Positions 49,490 through 60,400 of a stretch of DNA of 64,000 nucleotides are shown piece by piece (the stretch's first letter is position 1; each line of letters begins with the position of its first letter). Both the position numbers and the translations under genes were made by a program. The stretch comes from Loxodes magnus (Eukaryota; Ciliophora; Karyorelictea; Loxodida; Loxodidae). The stretch is taken from assembly GCA_946699065.1 (NCBI GenBank), contig CAMPDV010000078.1, positions 434,001-498,000 on the forward strand, given 5' to 3'. The notes below the pieces were generated by a model that had not been told where the DNA came from, searched no databases, and saw only the letters and a list, made by a program, of their open reading frames with translations.

Positions 49490-49710
49490 AATTAAGTTTG
49501 CAATAAAGATCTAATAAAGCGTAGATAGATAGAGGACAGAAGATTAAGAGATAATGTAGAGGAAAATGAGGAAGATATGCAACTAATAAGAGAAAAATTT
49601 CTATTGCCTGAAGGCTTACTTGAAGAAACGGACATATATTGAGATATGGAAAGAGCTGCGCACCAACGAGGTGCTACGTGCTCTATAATCAAATTTATTT
49701 ATTTAATTTA
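49490..49710 (+). mobile_element. Coding fragment ending in the hairpin repeat (copy f)
   Basis: On the plus strand a charged segment (DLIKRRQIEDRRLRDNVEEN, DMQLIREKFLLPEGLLEETD) leads directly into the best hairpin copy at 49652–49684: AGAGC-TGC-GCACC-AACGA-GGTGC-TACGT-GCTCT, two 5-bp stems separated by an internal loop. It is followed by TATAATCAAATTTATTTATT and further TTTA repetition. This is the reference copy for the family's 3' end. Confidence 0.7.
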
Positions 49711-49789
49711 TTTAACATAATAAAGTAAAAGCAAAGCTTCTTAGATAATTTAAATATGTGAATATTAATATATCATTACATACATTATA

Positions 49790-50385
49790 TATTGATATAA
49801 ATAATTAGTTATTATAGGATATTAAAGTCTAGGTTTGGAGTAGCTTTGTTGCTCAATAATTTGAAGCAGTTTAATATAAATAGAAAGTTATTCTAAGAAA
49901 ATAATTAACTAATAAGATTTTAACTATCTTAATCAAAAGTTAAAGAAAAAGATGTGCTAATCTTCTCACTATCTAGTAGTTTGATTTTTCAAGTGGATTA
50001 GATAATATTAATCTTTTTCAGAAAGCAAAAAACTTATTTTTAGCTTTTAAGTCATATATGAATTGGCACTACAGATCCAAGTTATATTTTTATATAAATG
50101 ATATTAATAGTTATTTGAAAGCAAGCCTAATAATATCTATTAGCTTGAGATTTGATAAAACTTAATCTGATTAACAACAAGAAGATATGGGAAATAACTT
50201 AGAGATTATGTTATATCTAATGTCTGAGAATTAATATTATAATTTTGAGGCACTCTACTAGTTTCTTAAATGATTTGATTTTAATTTTAATTTGTTCGAA
50301 ATAAACTTGTGGTTCCAAAATAAAAGAAATAAGGAGAAGAATTATTAAGTTAGTAAATTAATTGAAAAGTTAAGATCTAAAGGTG
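49790..50385 (+). CDS. Hypothetical protein, function not recognised
   Basis: A clean plus-strand frame of about 190 codons with helical, well-mixed composition: SSFVAQQFEAVQYKQKVILR, KAKNLFLAFKSYMNWHYRSK, DMGNNLEIMLYLMSENQYYN, FEALYQFLKWFDFNFNLFE and a lysine-rich end. One tryptophan (FLKW) is TGA. No start codon is evident; the frame is preceded by TTATTATAG, which could be a 3' splice site. It is convergent with the RING–MORN gene, the two meeting near a T9 run at 50393. Family not recognised. Confidence 0.5.
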
Positions 50386-50389
50386 AAAA

Positions 50390-52313
50390 ACTTTTTTTTT
50401 CCATTATCCCAAGTTTCTTCCTTAGCCTTTCCCTTATTGTCAGTGAAAAATACTTTTCCTTCTAATTTATTTTGATTTCATCATCCTTCATGCTTTGATC
50501 CGTCCTAATGTATTAAGATTCCATATCCATGGTACTTGTCTTTTTACCATTCTCCTTAGTATTTTTCGTTATTCGGAAAATAGAAAATTCCTTTTCCTTA
50601 TTTTTTGCCTTACTCTCAAAATCCATCGTATTTGGCTCCATCACTTCAAGCATAAACTCCATTTCCGTGTATTCAATCTTGGTAAAAATTACCTTCATAT
50701 TTTTCACCTTTTGAAACATTGAAGATACCAAGGCCTTATTTCATTCCATTTTCTCATTATCCTTCATATTTATCACCATTTCTATATAAAATTTATCCTT
50801 TGCCATGTCTTTTATCCTAAAAGAATTCTCCTTCGTATTTACTTCCATCTTCAAAACAGCAAGATCCTTAGCCTTATCTCTTATCTTCAATTCAATTTCC
50901 CTCGTATTTATCACCTATTTCGCTTCTAGAAACTCCTCTCCCATGCTTTTTATCTTGTAGCCATTCTCCATCATATACTTCGCAATTTGCAGAATAAAAT
51001 TTTCCTTTACCTTGTTTTTTACCTTCAACTCATTAGCCTTCATAACAGCTTCTATCTTTCCAACTTAAATTTCCAGTTCCATGCATTAAATCATTAAGTC
51101 ATTCACCTTCATAAGTACTTTCATCTTAAAAATGTTGAATTCCTTTACCTTACTTTTTATCTTCTTTTCAATTTCCTAAATATTTATCTCCCTTCTTATT
51201 TTTAAATTCTCCATAACCATGCTTTTTGTTATTCAACCAATCACCTTCATATTCTCCTTCCTTTGTATTTAAATTTCCTTTTCCATTCTTTTAATCTTCA
51301 ACTCATTAACCTAAATATATATCTCCATTTGAATATCATTGTTCACCTTGACCATGTCTTTTATCTTCGAATCAATCACCTTCATATCTCTCTCCATTCT
51401 TCAAACTTAATGTTCCCTTTAAATGTTTCTTATCTTTTATCCAGAATCCTATGTATTAATCACCGTTTACATATTTTTAAATACCGTAACTATGTCTTTA
51501 ATCTTGAAGTCACTTTCCTTCGTAAATATCACCATTTTAATATTTTTAGATTCCTTTACCTTATTTTAAATCTTCTGCTCATTGTCCTTCATATTCATTT
51601 CCAGTTACTTATTTAAAAATTCCTTATCCTTATTTTTTATCTTGATACCAATCTCCTTCATAATAATCTCCATTTTAACAGGAATATTTTCCTTATCCCT
51701 ACCTTGTATTATTAAATCATGTGCCAATGTATTAATCGCCATTTTTATATTTGAAAATTCCATTTCCATGCATTTTATCTTCAAACCACTCTCCTTCATA
51801 GGTTTCACCATTTTAGAAAGTTAAAATTCCCGTTCCATGTCTCTAATCTTAATTTCATTATCCTTCATATTTATCTCCATTCTTATATTTATAAATACCT
51901 TTTCCATGTCTTTAATTTTAAAAGTAATCCCCTTCATATATTTCTCAGTTTTCATATTAAAAAGGTTCATTTTATAAGTTTTCATTGAATAAAGAAACTT
52001 AATAATTTTAAGCACATTGCTATATTTCACTTGTTTCATATATTTAGTTCAAGTCTTGCGTTTCTTTTGAAAATTCTTTGCCTTGATATTCAATTTTTAT
52101 TAGTTACTCCATTATCACTTCATCTCTTTGCAAATATACAGGATTTTCTTTCGATTCGAATTAACATACAGCACATTTATTTTCATTTTTATCTTAGAAT
52201 TCATTAAGTAGACATAATAAGCAAAAATTATGACTACACTAGAGCTTAACAGGAACATTGTCCTTAGTATCATATTCCTTTTAACATAGCATACAACTCT
52301 TGCCTTGATTCAT
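50390..52313 (-). CDS. RING finger–MORN repeat protein
   Basis: From ATG 52313 an uninterrupted minus-strand frame of about 640 codons. Residues 7–50 are a C3HC4-type RING (CMLCQKEYD … LQCSHNFCLLCLLNEF … CAVC), expected to bind an E2 enzyme and make it a ubiquitin ligase. A linker of about 60 residues leads to about 22 MORN repeats of 23 residues (YEGEWFEDKMHGNG, YEGDWYQDKKQGQG, YDGFWEQGKKQGKG), which usually bind membranes or scaffold the cortex. More than ten of the conserved MORN tryptophans are TGA and many Gln are TAA/TAG, giving the strongest evidence for the code. No frame break in 1.9 kb. The C-terminus (KAKEETWDNGKK) is clear but the stop codon was not found; it may lie beyond an A9 run. 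Confidence 0.93.
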
Positions 52314-52319
52314 TTTATT

Positions 52320-53940
52320 TTATTAAATCAAACAAAGAGTAAAAATAGTTAAATAGATAAATTGAAAAAGATTATAATTCATAATAGCTTCTTTTATTTC
52401 TATACATTGTATTTTAAAATAATTGTTAAGTTTATGAATCTTTTTACATTATAAATTTATAGAATCTTCTTTTTTCAATTTTATTTATGTCGCTAATTTA
52501 TGCATAAGAGAGCTTAAATTTATTACTTTTAACTTAATTCTTTTATTTTTACCTTATTCATTTTCTAAGGTAATCAAATGTTCAAAATCCTCGCAAGTTT
52601 TGCTTTCTTCTGTCCTCTTCATTCTTATAACTAGTTAAGATATTAAAAGAATATATAGTTAATTAAGTTTCTTCATTCTTAAATAAAAACATTTTAATTG
52701 CTAGCTTAATAATTTTCTCAGATATTCACCCTTTTTAGTTGCTTTTTATCTTTATACAATAAATAATTGTATAATATTTATTTATCTAAATTGGAGATAG
52801 TTAGCATTTATTTTCTATATATTCAGAACCCTTTAAAAAATTAACAAAAAACTATTTTATAATGTCTTAGCTTAAGCTATATTTAATAAAGTTTTGCTCT
52901 TCTTTTATTTATTTATCTTTTATTCATATTGAAACATCTTTTTGTACGCTTTTATTTTTTAAATAAATACATTTATCTATTAATTTTTATTTAGTTAGGT
53001 TTTTAGTTATATCTGAACTTCAACAATCTTATATTAGGACTATATGATTAAGGAAAATTATAAAAATGCTAGATTGAAAGATTTATCTCTCAGGTTGTCT
53101 TAAAATTTTTTATCGGAATCCAAGAAAAATATATCCAATAGACATAAAGTCTCACTATTCATCAGAAAATTAATTCTTTATAGGTTTCTATTTATTATTA
53201 ATTTTTTAAAAAAGTTGATAAGTTTTAAGTTAATCATAATTATACATCAAGCATATATGGAAATATATAAAATAATAATCAAAACTATTTACTCAAGAAA
53301 GGTAGTTGCAATGATAAAAGGGCAATAAGATGAGCTTAGTCAATTTATACAAAAAGAAGATTATAAAATATAAGACTTAGTTGTATTTTATAATTTTACA
53401 ATTCCACTATAAAGTTAAGAATCAATACTTTAGAATAAACTAAGAATTTTTATTTATTAAAGTACAATTAAATATAGTAGGAATTTCTCACCTTAATTGA
53501 GACTAATAATAGTAATATTGTTCTTAAGGTTTTTTTCCAGATTTTCCATTAGTTTTCCTCTGAATCATTTTACTAAAATTATATTTATACGATGATCAGT
53601 ATCACTTAATTTATATAATTTTACTAAGGAAGTTTCAGATGAATTAGTAAAAATTTCTTAATACATTTCTTAAACTCAAAAATGCAGAAGTTTGAATTAT
53701 TTTTTTCCTTTATAATCTAGATTTATTAAATTTATAAGTGTAGTTGTATTTTTATATTATTCTCTTTATGAGATAAAAAGGTCTTTGCTTTATAAAATAA
53801 TTGTAAAATAAGCTTTTTAAATTACTTCTAGTTGCTATAATTTTATAAATATTCGAGTTATGAAGAAGAGAAAATTTAAATACGATACTCGAAAGTTCTT
53901 CTTGATATTTTTATTTTAATAGATTGTATGATTTATAAAA
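52320..53940. other. AT-rich stretch upstream of RING–MORN
   Basis: This region should contain the promoter of the RING–MORN gene. I see no other gene, RNA or repeat. Confidence 0.45.
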
Positions 53941-53944
53941 TATG

Positions 53945-54016
53945 GCCGAAATAGCTCAGTTGGGAGAGCGTTAGACTGAAGATCTAAAGGTCCCCGGTTC
54001 AATCCCGGGTTTCGGC
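53945..54016 (+). tRNA. tRNA-Phe (anticodon GAA)
   Basis: Identical over all 72 bases to the tRNA at 37213–37284, in opposite orientation, 16.7 kb away. Anticodon GAA is at 53978–53980; internal A and B boxes are intact and CATTTTTATTT follows as a likely Pol III stop. The flanking sequences of the two genes share only a few bases (TATG before, CATTTT after), so only the gene itself is conserved. Confidence 0.98.
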
Positions 54017-54019
54017 ATT

Positions 54020-55310
54020 TTTATTTATAATAGTTTAGTTTATTAATAGAACTTCTTTTACTAGTAATTGCTATTATAATCTTTAAAAAATTGTATTATA
54101 TAGTACCAATACTTACGATTTAACCATAGGATGATAGAATGTCTAATAAATGAAGCTAAAGCAAACTATTAATTTTAAATTTTAAATATATGACCAACTA
54201 ATTAGTAAGAAGCACATATAATTGCCTCCTCAATAACTATACTAAATAAAAATATGAAGAGTTCGCTAAAAAAACGAGGATTTATAATTTTAAGAATTGT
54301 ATAACTTTAAAAAATATGTATTATGATATAAAATTTTCTTAGTTAAGTGAAATATAATTTAAATTTATCTAGAACATTTATCTTATTTATAAATCTAAGT
54401 TTGTTTCAATTAACGTTTTCAATTTCTAAGCATAAATTTAAGTGTATAAATTATAATCTTAAATTAATTTAACTTATAAATTGTATTTTCAAATAATTAT
54501 TTATATGATAATAGCCATTTAATCATCTAATTCATCAATCATAAAGTAAAATTAAAGTTTTCTAAATAATAGTCACTTTAAGTAATTGGTAAATACAAGT
54601 AAAGTGTTATTTAAATTAATTTGTTGGCTTTTATTTGTAAAGCTATAATAAGATTTTTCTTAAAATAAAATTAAATCTTTTATCCTAAATGTTTATTTTT
54701 AAGTTTTTAAATATAAGATAACTTTGAGATATTAAAGATGCATATAATTTTTTTAAGTTAATAATCTAATTTATTTTTAGAAAAAATCCTTCTTATTTAT
54801 TTGAAATTTCAAGAGAGAATAGGATGAGAAAAGAGATAATTTATTAGTGGATTAGGAATACATATTACTGGAATATCGGCAGTTTTATATTAAAAAAATG
54901 AAATAAGTTTTAAGCTTAAGAAGATGAGGGTATAGCTTTGTAGTTCGAATTGTCATTAATTAATTAATTAATTATATCACAAATTTTATTAAGCTTTTAA
55001 GAAATTTCTTTATGTAAGAAAATGAGGACTCAAGTATTAGATAATTAAAGCATTTTAGAAAAGTTAAAATATTTCTGATTTAAAATTATTTTATTTTTCT
55101 CTTTTTAAATAAAAATAATTAGCTCAAAAACTTAATTTTAGTATGTTTTAAAATTTAAGAGAAACTAGATTATGCTAAAACAATAATCTCAGAGGTATTG
55201 AAAAAATGCAATTTTGTAAATAAACCTTAAAAATCTCCAATAAGTGACAAAAGTATTTTTATAAAGTAATAAGTTTTGGAGATAGCGACCGAAAAATTTG
55301 TATTTTAATA
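54020..55310. other. AT-rich stretch, no gene seen
   Basis: Contains a short ATTA run at about 54956–54975. No gene recognised. Confidence 0.45.
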
Positions 55311-56048
55311 ATAATAATATATTAATGTGTCGTCACCTTTGTTTGGTTTACCACGAATTAGAGTTTATAGAGTTTTGTATAAATCAATATGTCTTGAGGT
55401 TGTATTCTTCTGGATTTTCTGGATATTAAATCCTTATTTACTTATTTTCTTCTCTTGCTAATGCTTGCAAATTCAATCCAAATTGTTATCTTTCGTGTCA
55501 TCTCAATGCATCTTAGATTTTTGGAGCTTCTAAAAATGGTTAAAATATTAATTTCTTGTAAAGCTTTCTGCTTGGCAAGCAATAAATTTTTAATAGGTTT
55601 TAGACTTCTCTTTCTGTTACTTAAGATTGCTTAATCTTAAATCTATAACACTAATTAGCCTTGAAATAGCAATATCAACATCTAATTTTTATTTTCTAAT
55701 AGGATAAGCTTGAGTTCGTATTCTCTTCTCCGTTTGATTCCGGGATTTGATAGCTAATTAAGCATTGTGCTCCAGTAACTGATCCTCTGGTCGAAATTTT
55801 ATCTTAAATTACATTTGATTTGACCAGTATGCCTTTACATCTCTTAGGAAATAGTTTATTATTTAATTTCTTGTTTAGGATTCTATTTATTTATCAATTT
55901 TTTAACGGTTAGCGTGAGGGATTAAGTTAATTATTTAAAGCCTTAAACTTCTTTTGCTAGTTTCTAGATATCCAATTGTACCATATAGAAATAGTTAGGA
56001 AAGTCGGGGTAATTATTAGGCTTTATTGAAGAATTGTATTATTTCTTA
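55311..56048 (-). mobile_element. ORF1-only retroposon with (TAA)n tail
   Basis: Minus-strand homologue of 22831–23590 and the best-preserved member of this family: a single frame stays open from about 56000 to the tail. The protein begins with a coiled coil (GYLETSKRSLRLQIINLI), continues with a basic region (DVKAYWSNQMQFKIKFRPED), then QKFIACQAESFTRNQYFNHF, KMHWDDTKDNNLDW and a C-terminus GKPNKGDDTL, followed by TTA/TAA repeats at about 55305–55320. Both tryptophans in HWDD and LDWIC are TGA. A knuckle-like CWYC occurs in another frame, suggesting a frame change in that part. No enzyme domain. Length about 740 bp. Confidence 0.8.
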
Positions 56049-56049
56049 G

Positions 56050-58300
56050 GTATAATTTTATATTATATAATAATTTAGTAATCTAAGCTTTGCTGACATT
56101 AGTTGACTATAGAAATTAATTTTTTAAATAGTTTATTCTAGATATTTAGCTATAAAATAAGATTATATTTAATAAAATATAGATAAACAATTATAAAACT
56201 TAATTTAAATATAAAAGAAATTACTAAAGAATGCTATTGTGAGATCATGCTATATCTATAAACATTTGGAAAAATACTTTAACTAGATAATAAAATTGAT
56301 TAACTAATATATTAGTATCAACTCAACTTTATTTGTGAAAACTTAGTAAAGCTAAAAGTTTTAATTTAATTGCTTTATACTATTTTAGATATTAAAATAA
56401 TTTAAAATTCATAAATTAAAAATAATTTGCTTAAGAAATCATAGTTGAATTCAATAACTTACAATAAACAGTTATGAAATATAATTAATCAAGTTTAATA
56501 TTTTTAGAATTTATCTTAATTTATAATAAAAACTTTAATTAGTTAAGTTTATGTAATATGATGCAATTAAAGCTGCAAACATTTAATTAAGTCAGATATG
56601 AAAAATAATTTTAGTAGAATTTTTAAATTAATGCTTACTTAAATACATTAAATTTAATAATGAAACAAATAAATTGCAATAAAGATAATTTATTATGAGT
56701 TCTGTAAAATTAATACAAATATTAAAAAGTTATATCATTAATATAGATAGAGACATTTACATTTTTTGACAATCTACATCAAAGCTAATAAAATTAATTA
56801 TTTTGAAAGTTAAGAATTCTATTTTTAGGAAACAAGTAAATAAATTATTAAAATCCTGACTTTATATAAATAAACTACAATCTAGATTTAAAATTAGACT
56901 ATCTAAAAATTAATTTTATTTATTAATTAATAGTAAAAGTCGAAATAGTTTGATTTTGTTTATTATGATCTATTTTAAAATATTTTAAAATAAAGATAAA
57001 AGTTATTATTTATCGTTTTGGCTATATTTTATCAAATATAACTTTTACACCTTCTCTATCTCATTTTATGTTCTGAAAACACATTTTATTTCAAAACAAA
57101 TCCTTTACAAGTCATAATTTCTAATAAATTATATCCTTAAAAAATATTTTTACTTATTATATCTGAACCTTGAAAATTTCTCTTTTTAAGTTATTTAATT
57201 TTTTTATATTACGAAAGATATTTATCTTAATACTAAAGCGCAAAAAAGATTTTAATATCTTCTGAAAAAATTCTTTAATTAAAAGAAAATCTTTCAAAAT
57301 TAAAGAATTCAGATTTGAATTTATTTAAATATAATTTTTATTAATAATTTAGAAAATTATAAAAATAAAAGCTCTATTTTTAGTACAAAAATAGAAATCC
57401 TTTACTTTGTTTTATTTAAAAGGTTGGATTGTAAAATTTTATTTTTTACTTTTTTTATTTTTATTTTTTATGCCGATCAAATAAAAATATTCAATGAAGT
57501 TTTATTAATAAAAAAATTCTAGGATTTCTTTATATTATAGTTAGGATAATAAATAATTACTCAACTTTAAGTAGAATCTCGTGAATTAGAAAATTAAAAC
57601 ATAATTAATTTAATGACTTAGAATTATTTTTATTATGGTTTAAGTCAAAAGTTTGAGTATTGTAAAATAAATTCTGATTTTTTATTTTTTATTTTATCTA
57701 GCAGGACATATTTTAAGATTTTCTTGCGTTAATAATTTCTCATATAATAATAATTATATTGATTACATAAATAGAAGATTGTATATCTTTATATCATAAA
57801 ATTAGGAATTTTTGCTTAGAGATGATTTACCTATTCACATTTTCTTCCATTAAATCTATTTTATATATAATTATTTTTCGAAAATGTTAAAAAATATTTT
57901 AGTTAATAATATACTTTTTTCTAAAGTTCCTTTTATTTTATTTTGGCTTTATGATCAATAGATTATTAGACAGTTTCAAAAGTACCTTTTAACGTCTGGT
58001 TAATTTTTTTAATTTATTACTAAAGTCAATTTCATTTTATCTTTGGAAATTACAATCTTGATAAAATAATGATTTTTTCTTATTTATTCGTCTATCATAT
58101 TTATAAAATGCTTTCAAACTTGAATCTTTATTCTTTTTTTCTAAACACTAATAGCATTTTTAAATAGAGATAATTCTTAATAAATATTATCAAATTTATT
58201 AGATTTGTTATTTAATTAATTAATTTTTTAATTATGATATTTGCAAATATTTTTTCCATTATTTATCTTATAAATCTTTATTAATATAAATTAAAGCTTA
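56050..58300. other. AT-rich stretch, no gene seen
   Basis: More than 2 kb of AT-rich sequence lacking recognisable features. If the kelch membrane protein at 58310–60400 has further exons, they would lie in its right-hand part. Confidence 0.45.
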
Positions 58301-58309
58301 AAAATCTTT

Positions 58310-60400
58310 ATTTTATTACAGAAACTAGAGCTATTGAAATTCCTATCCAAAAATTAATTCCAGAAACTTCTTTTTACTTTCCTTATAAACTCTTTGGCTA
58401 AGAGGATTCAATACTTTACTTTTAGATCGTTGTTGTTTGCTATATCAACCCTACTGGACATATAAAACTAGAAAAACATTCAAGACAGAATGAAGTTCCT
58501 TCTTAGTCACTAAAAAATCCTTCTGGACATGGTAAACATTATTTATGAGAGTAAGCACCGGAATAGAATTGTTCAGTTCCTTTATCGCAAAGTTAGCATT
58601 GGTGGTTTGAATTAGAAAATGTGCCTCGAGGACATAGTTCACATTCTCCTTTTTCATTTTCATAAGTTCCTTAGCTGCAAGGCCATCCACATAACATTTC
58701 GTCTTTTTCGCATTTATTTGGAATTTCATAAATTCAGAATTCATTTTACGCTCTTTTATTAATACTCGATAGACCTTTTACATAAGCAACTCCAAAAAGT
58801 AGTAACTTTCTCTTATAATAAGCCATTGCAAATCCATACATTCGTGGTGGCCAGTTTTATTCTTCTTACTACTGTATCTTCTGATAAGTTTATTTATCTT
58901 TTTCTAATTTTCAACGTGAAGATCATTTTCAGGTTAAATTTCTCATTCTAAACCTCCGTAAAAATATAGATAATTATCAATAGCTCCAAATCCTGCTTTT
59001 ACTTTTCCATCGATTTTTTGTCCAAGCATGAAATATTCCTACTTTATATCATAAATCAGAACATTGCCATTATTTATGTCTTGACTATTTTGACCCTAGA
59101 TGATGTATAATTTCTTTTCGAATTCATGCATATTGTAAAAGAATAATTAAAAAGGTCTTGGTCCATTTTCATTTAGCAAGGTTCATACAGTAGTTCCTAT
59201 ATCATATTTTCACAACTCATTTATAATTAATGAATCTGTTTTCCTTCCAAAAATAAGCTTAACTCTCTCAGACATTACTCCACATGCCCCATATCTTCCT
59301 TAAGGAGGATCTATTTGTTTTATTGTTTATCAATCTCTACTGACTGTATTATATCCATACTATGAAGTTAAATTGGTTCGGGAGCATCAAAATTGTTGGA
59401 AAAACTTTTCATTCGAGATGTTACTTTGATAGATCTAAGGAGGCTATTCCATTTAATAAATTTTTTGCTTACTAACCAAAAGATATTCATACTTTGTTAT
59501 TATAGCAAGCAGAGATCATAGAGTTTCTTTGAGGTCTTGCCAGATACTTATTTTTAATAGATCATGCTTCAAATTATAAGGATCTAAAAAATCTAACTCC
59601 CAAACCTCTTCCTGATTTTTTTCTTCAGTACCTAAACAACCAGATGTTAGATAAAATTTTTTTCTATCTTAGAAGAAGCATGCTCCTAATAAGATTTAGT
59701 CAGTTGGATGTGGATTAATATTCACTTTTCTTCAAGCTTTACTTTTCAAATCTAGGATATCAAAATCTCTGATGTTCCTGAGTTTTTACTATTATCTCGT
59801 CTCTAGCAGCAATCATGCTAGCATAGCCTTATTTTTGAGGTGGGTTTCCTGCAGCTTTTATTTGTGTTCAGTTGCTTTTTATGGAATTAAAAACCCATAC
59901 GTCATTTAAATCACTATAAGTTCCTCTTCCACTAAAAATATAGAAAAGAAAACCTTCACTTTCTTAATAAGTAATGACAGAAGCTGCCAAATATCTTTAA
60001 GGAGGACGCACTCCATTTCTATAATTGGTTCCCAACTTTAAATTTCAACTTAGAACTTCCATAAATCGTTTTGTATCCCATAATTAGTTTGACCTCCAAA
60101 TACAATCATAACCTCTTCATCTTCATAGAATTAAGCACAAGATTCATAACGAGATTCAGGCTTTACTTCATTAGATAATGGTAAGAATTGTCATTTTTCA
60201 TGGTTCATATCAAACTTCCAAGTGTCATCAAGAATATCAGATTCAACTCCTTTTCCCATAGATACCAAGAAATATCCTCTCTATTAACTTGTAGCTCCTA
60301 AAGCATAAAATCTTTTATTTGGAGGACCTAGAGTTTCAGGAAAGAAACTCCATTGAGAAAGAAATAGAGATAAAACGCTTGCAAGGAGAAGACCAAACAT
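58310..60400 (-). CDS. Secreted or membrane kelch protein with cysteine-rich GCC2/GCC3-type domain
   Basis: ATG 60400 opens a signal peptide (MFGLLLASVLSLFLSQW). Kelch blades follow (DDTWKFDMNHEKWQFLPL, MIVFGGQTNYGIQNDLWKF, SGRGTYSDLNDVWVFNS, DNYLYFYGGLE), forming an extracellular propeller. A cysteine-rich segment (GTYENEKGECELCPRGTFSN, QCQLCDKGTEQFYSGAYS, QCLPCPEGFFSDQEGTSFC) matches the ephrin-receptor-like repeats common in ciliate surface proteins. At the end GINFWIGISIALVSVI starts a membrane helix, after which the DNA becomes featureless. Kelch tryptophans at NHEKW and SNWTQI are TGA. Several extra single bases are needed, for example in AAA near 60020 and in A4 and T4 runs near 59770–59790. 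The end of the gene is not located. Confidence 0.85.

Noticed and set aside
51263-52039. Several open frames on either strand inside the MORN array
   Set aside because: Shadows of the MORN repeats: the periodic DNA keeps other frames free of standard stops. The true frame is the minus-strand one with TGA as tryptophan.
58451-58744. 97-codon minus-strand frame rich in Asn/Val/Lys
   Set aside because: Out-of-frame shadow of the cysteine-rich part of the kelch protein, which has the expected C-x2-C pattern in the other frame.
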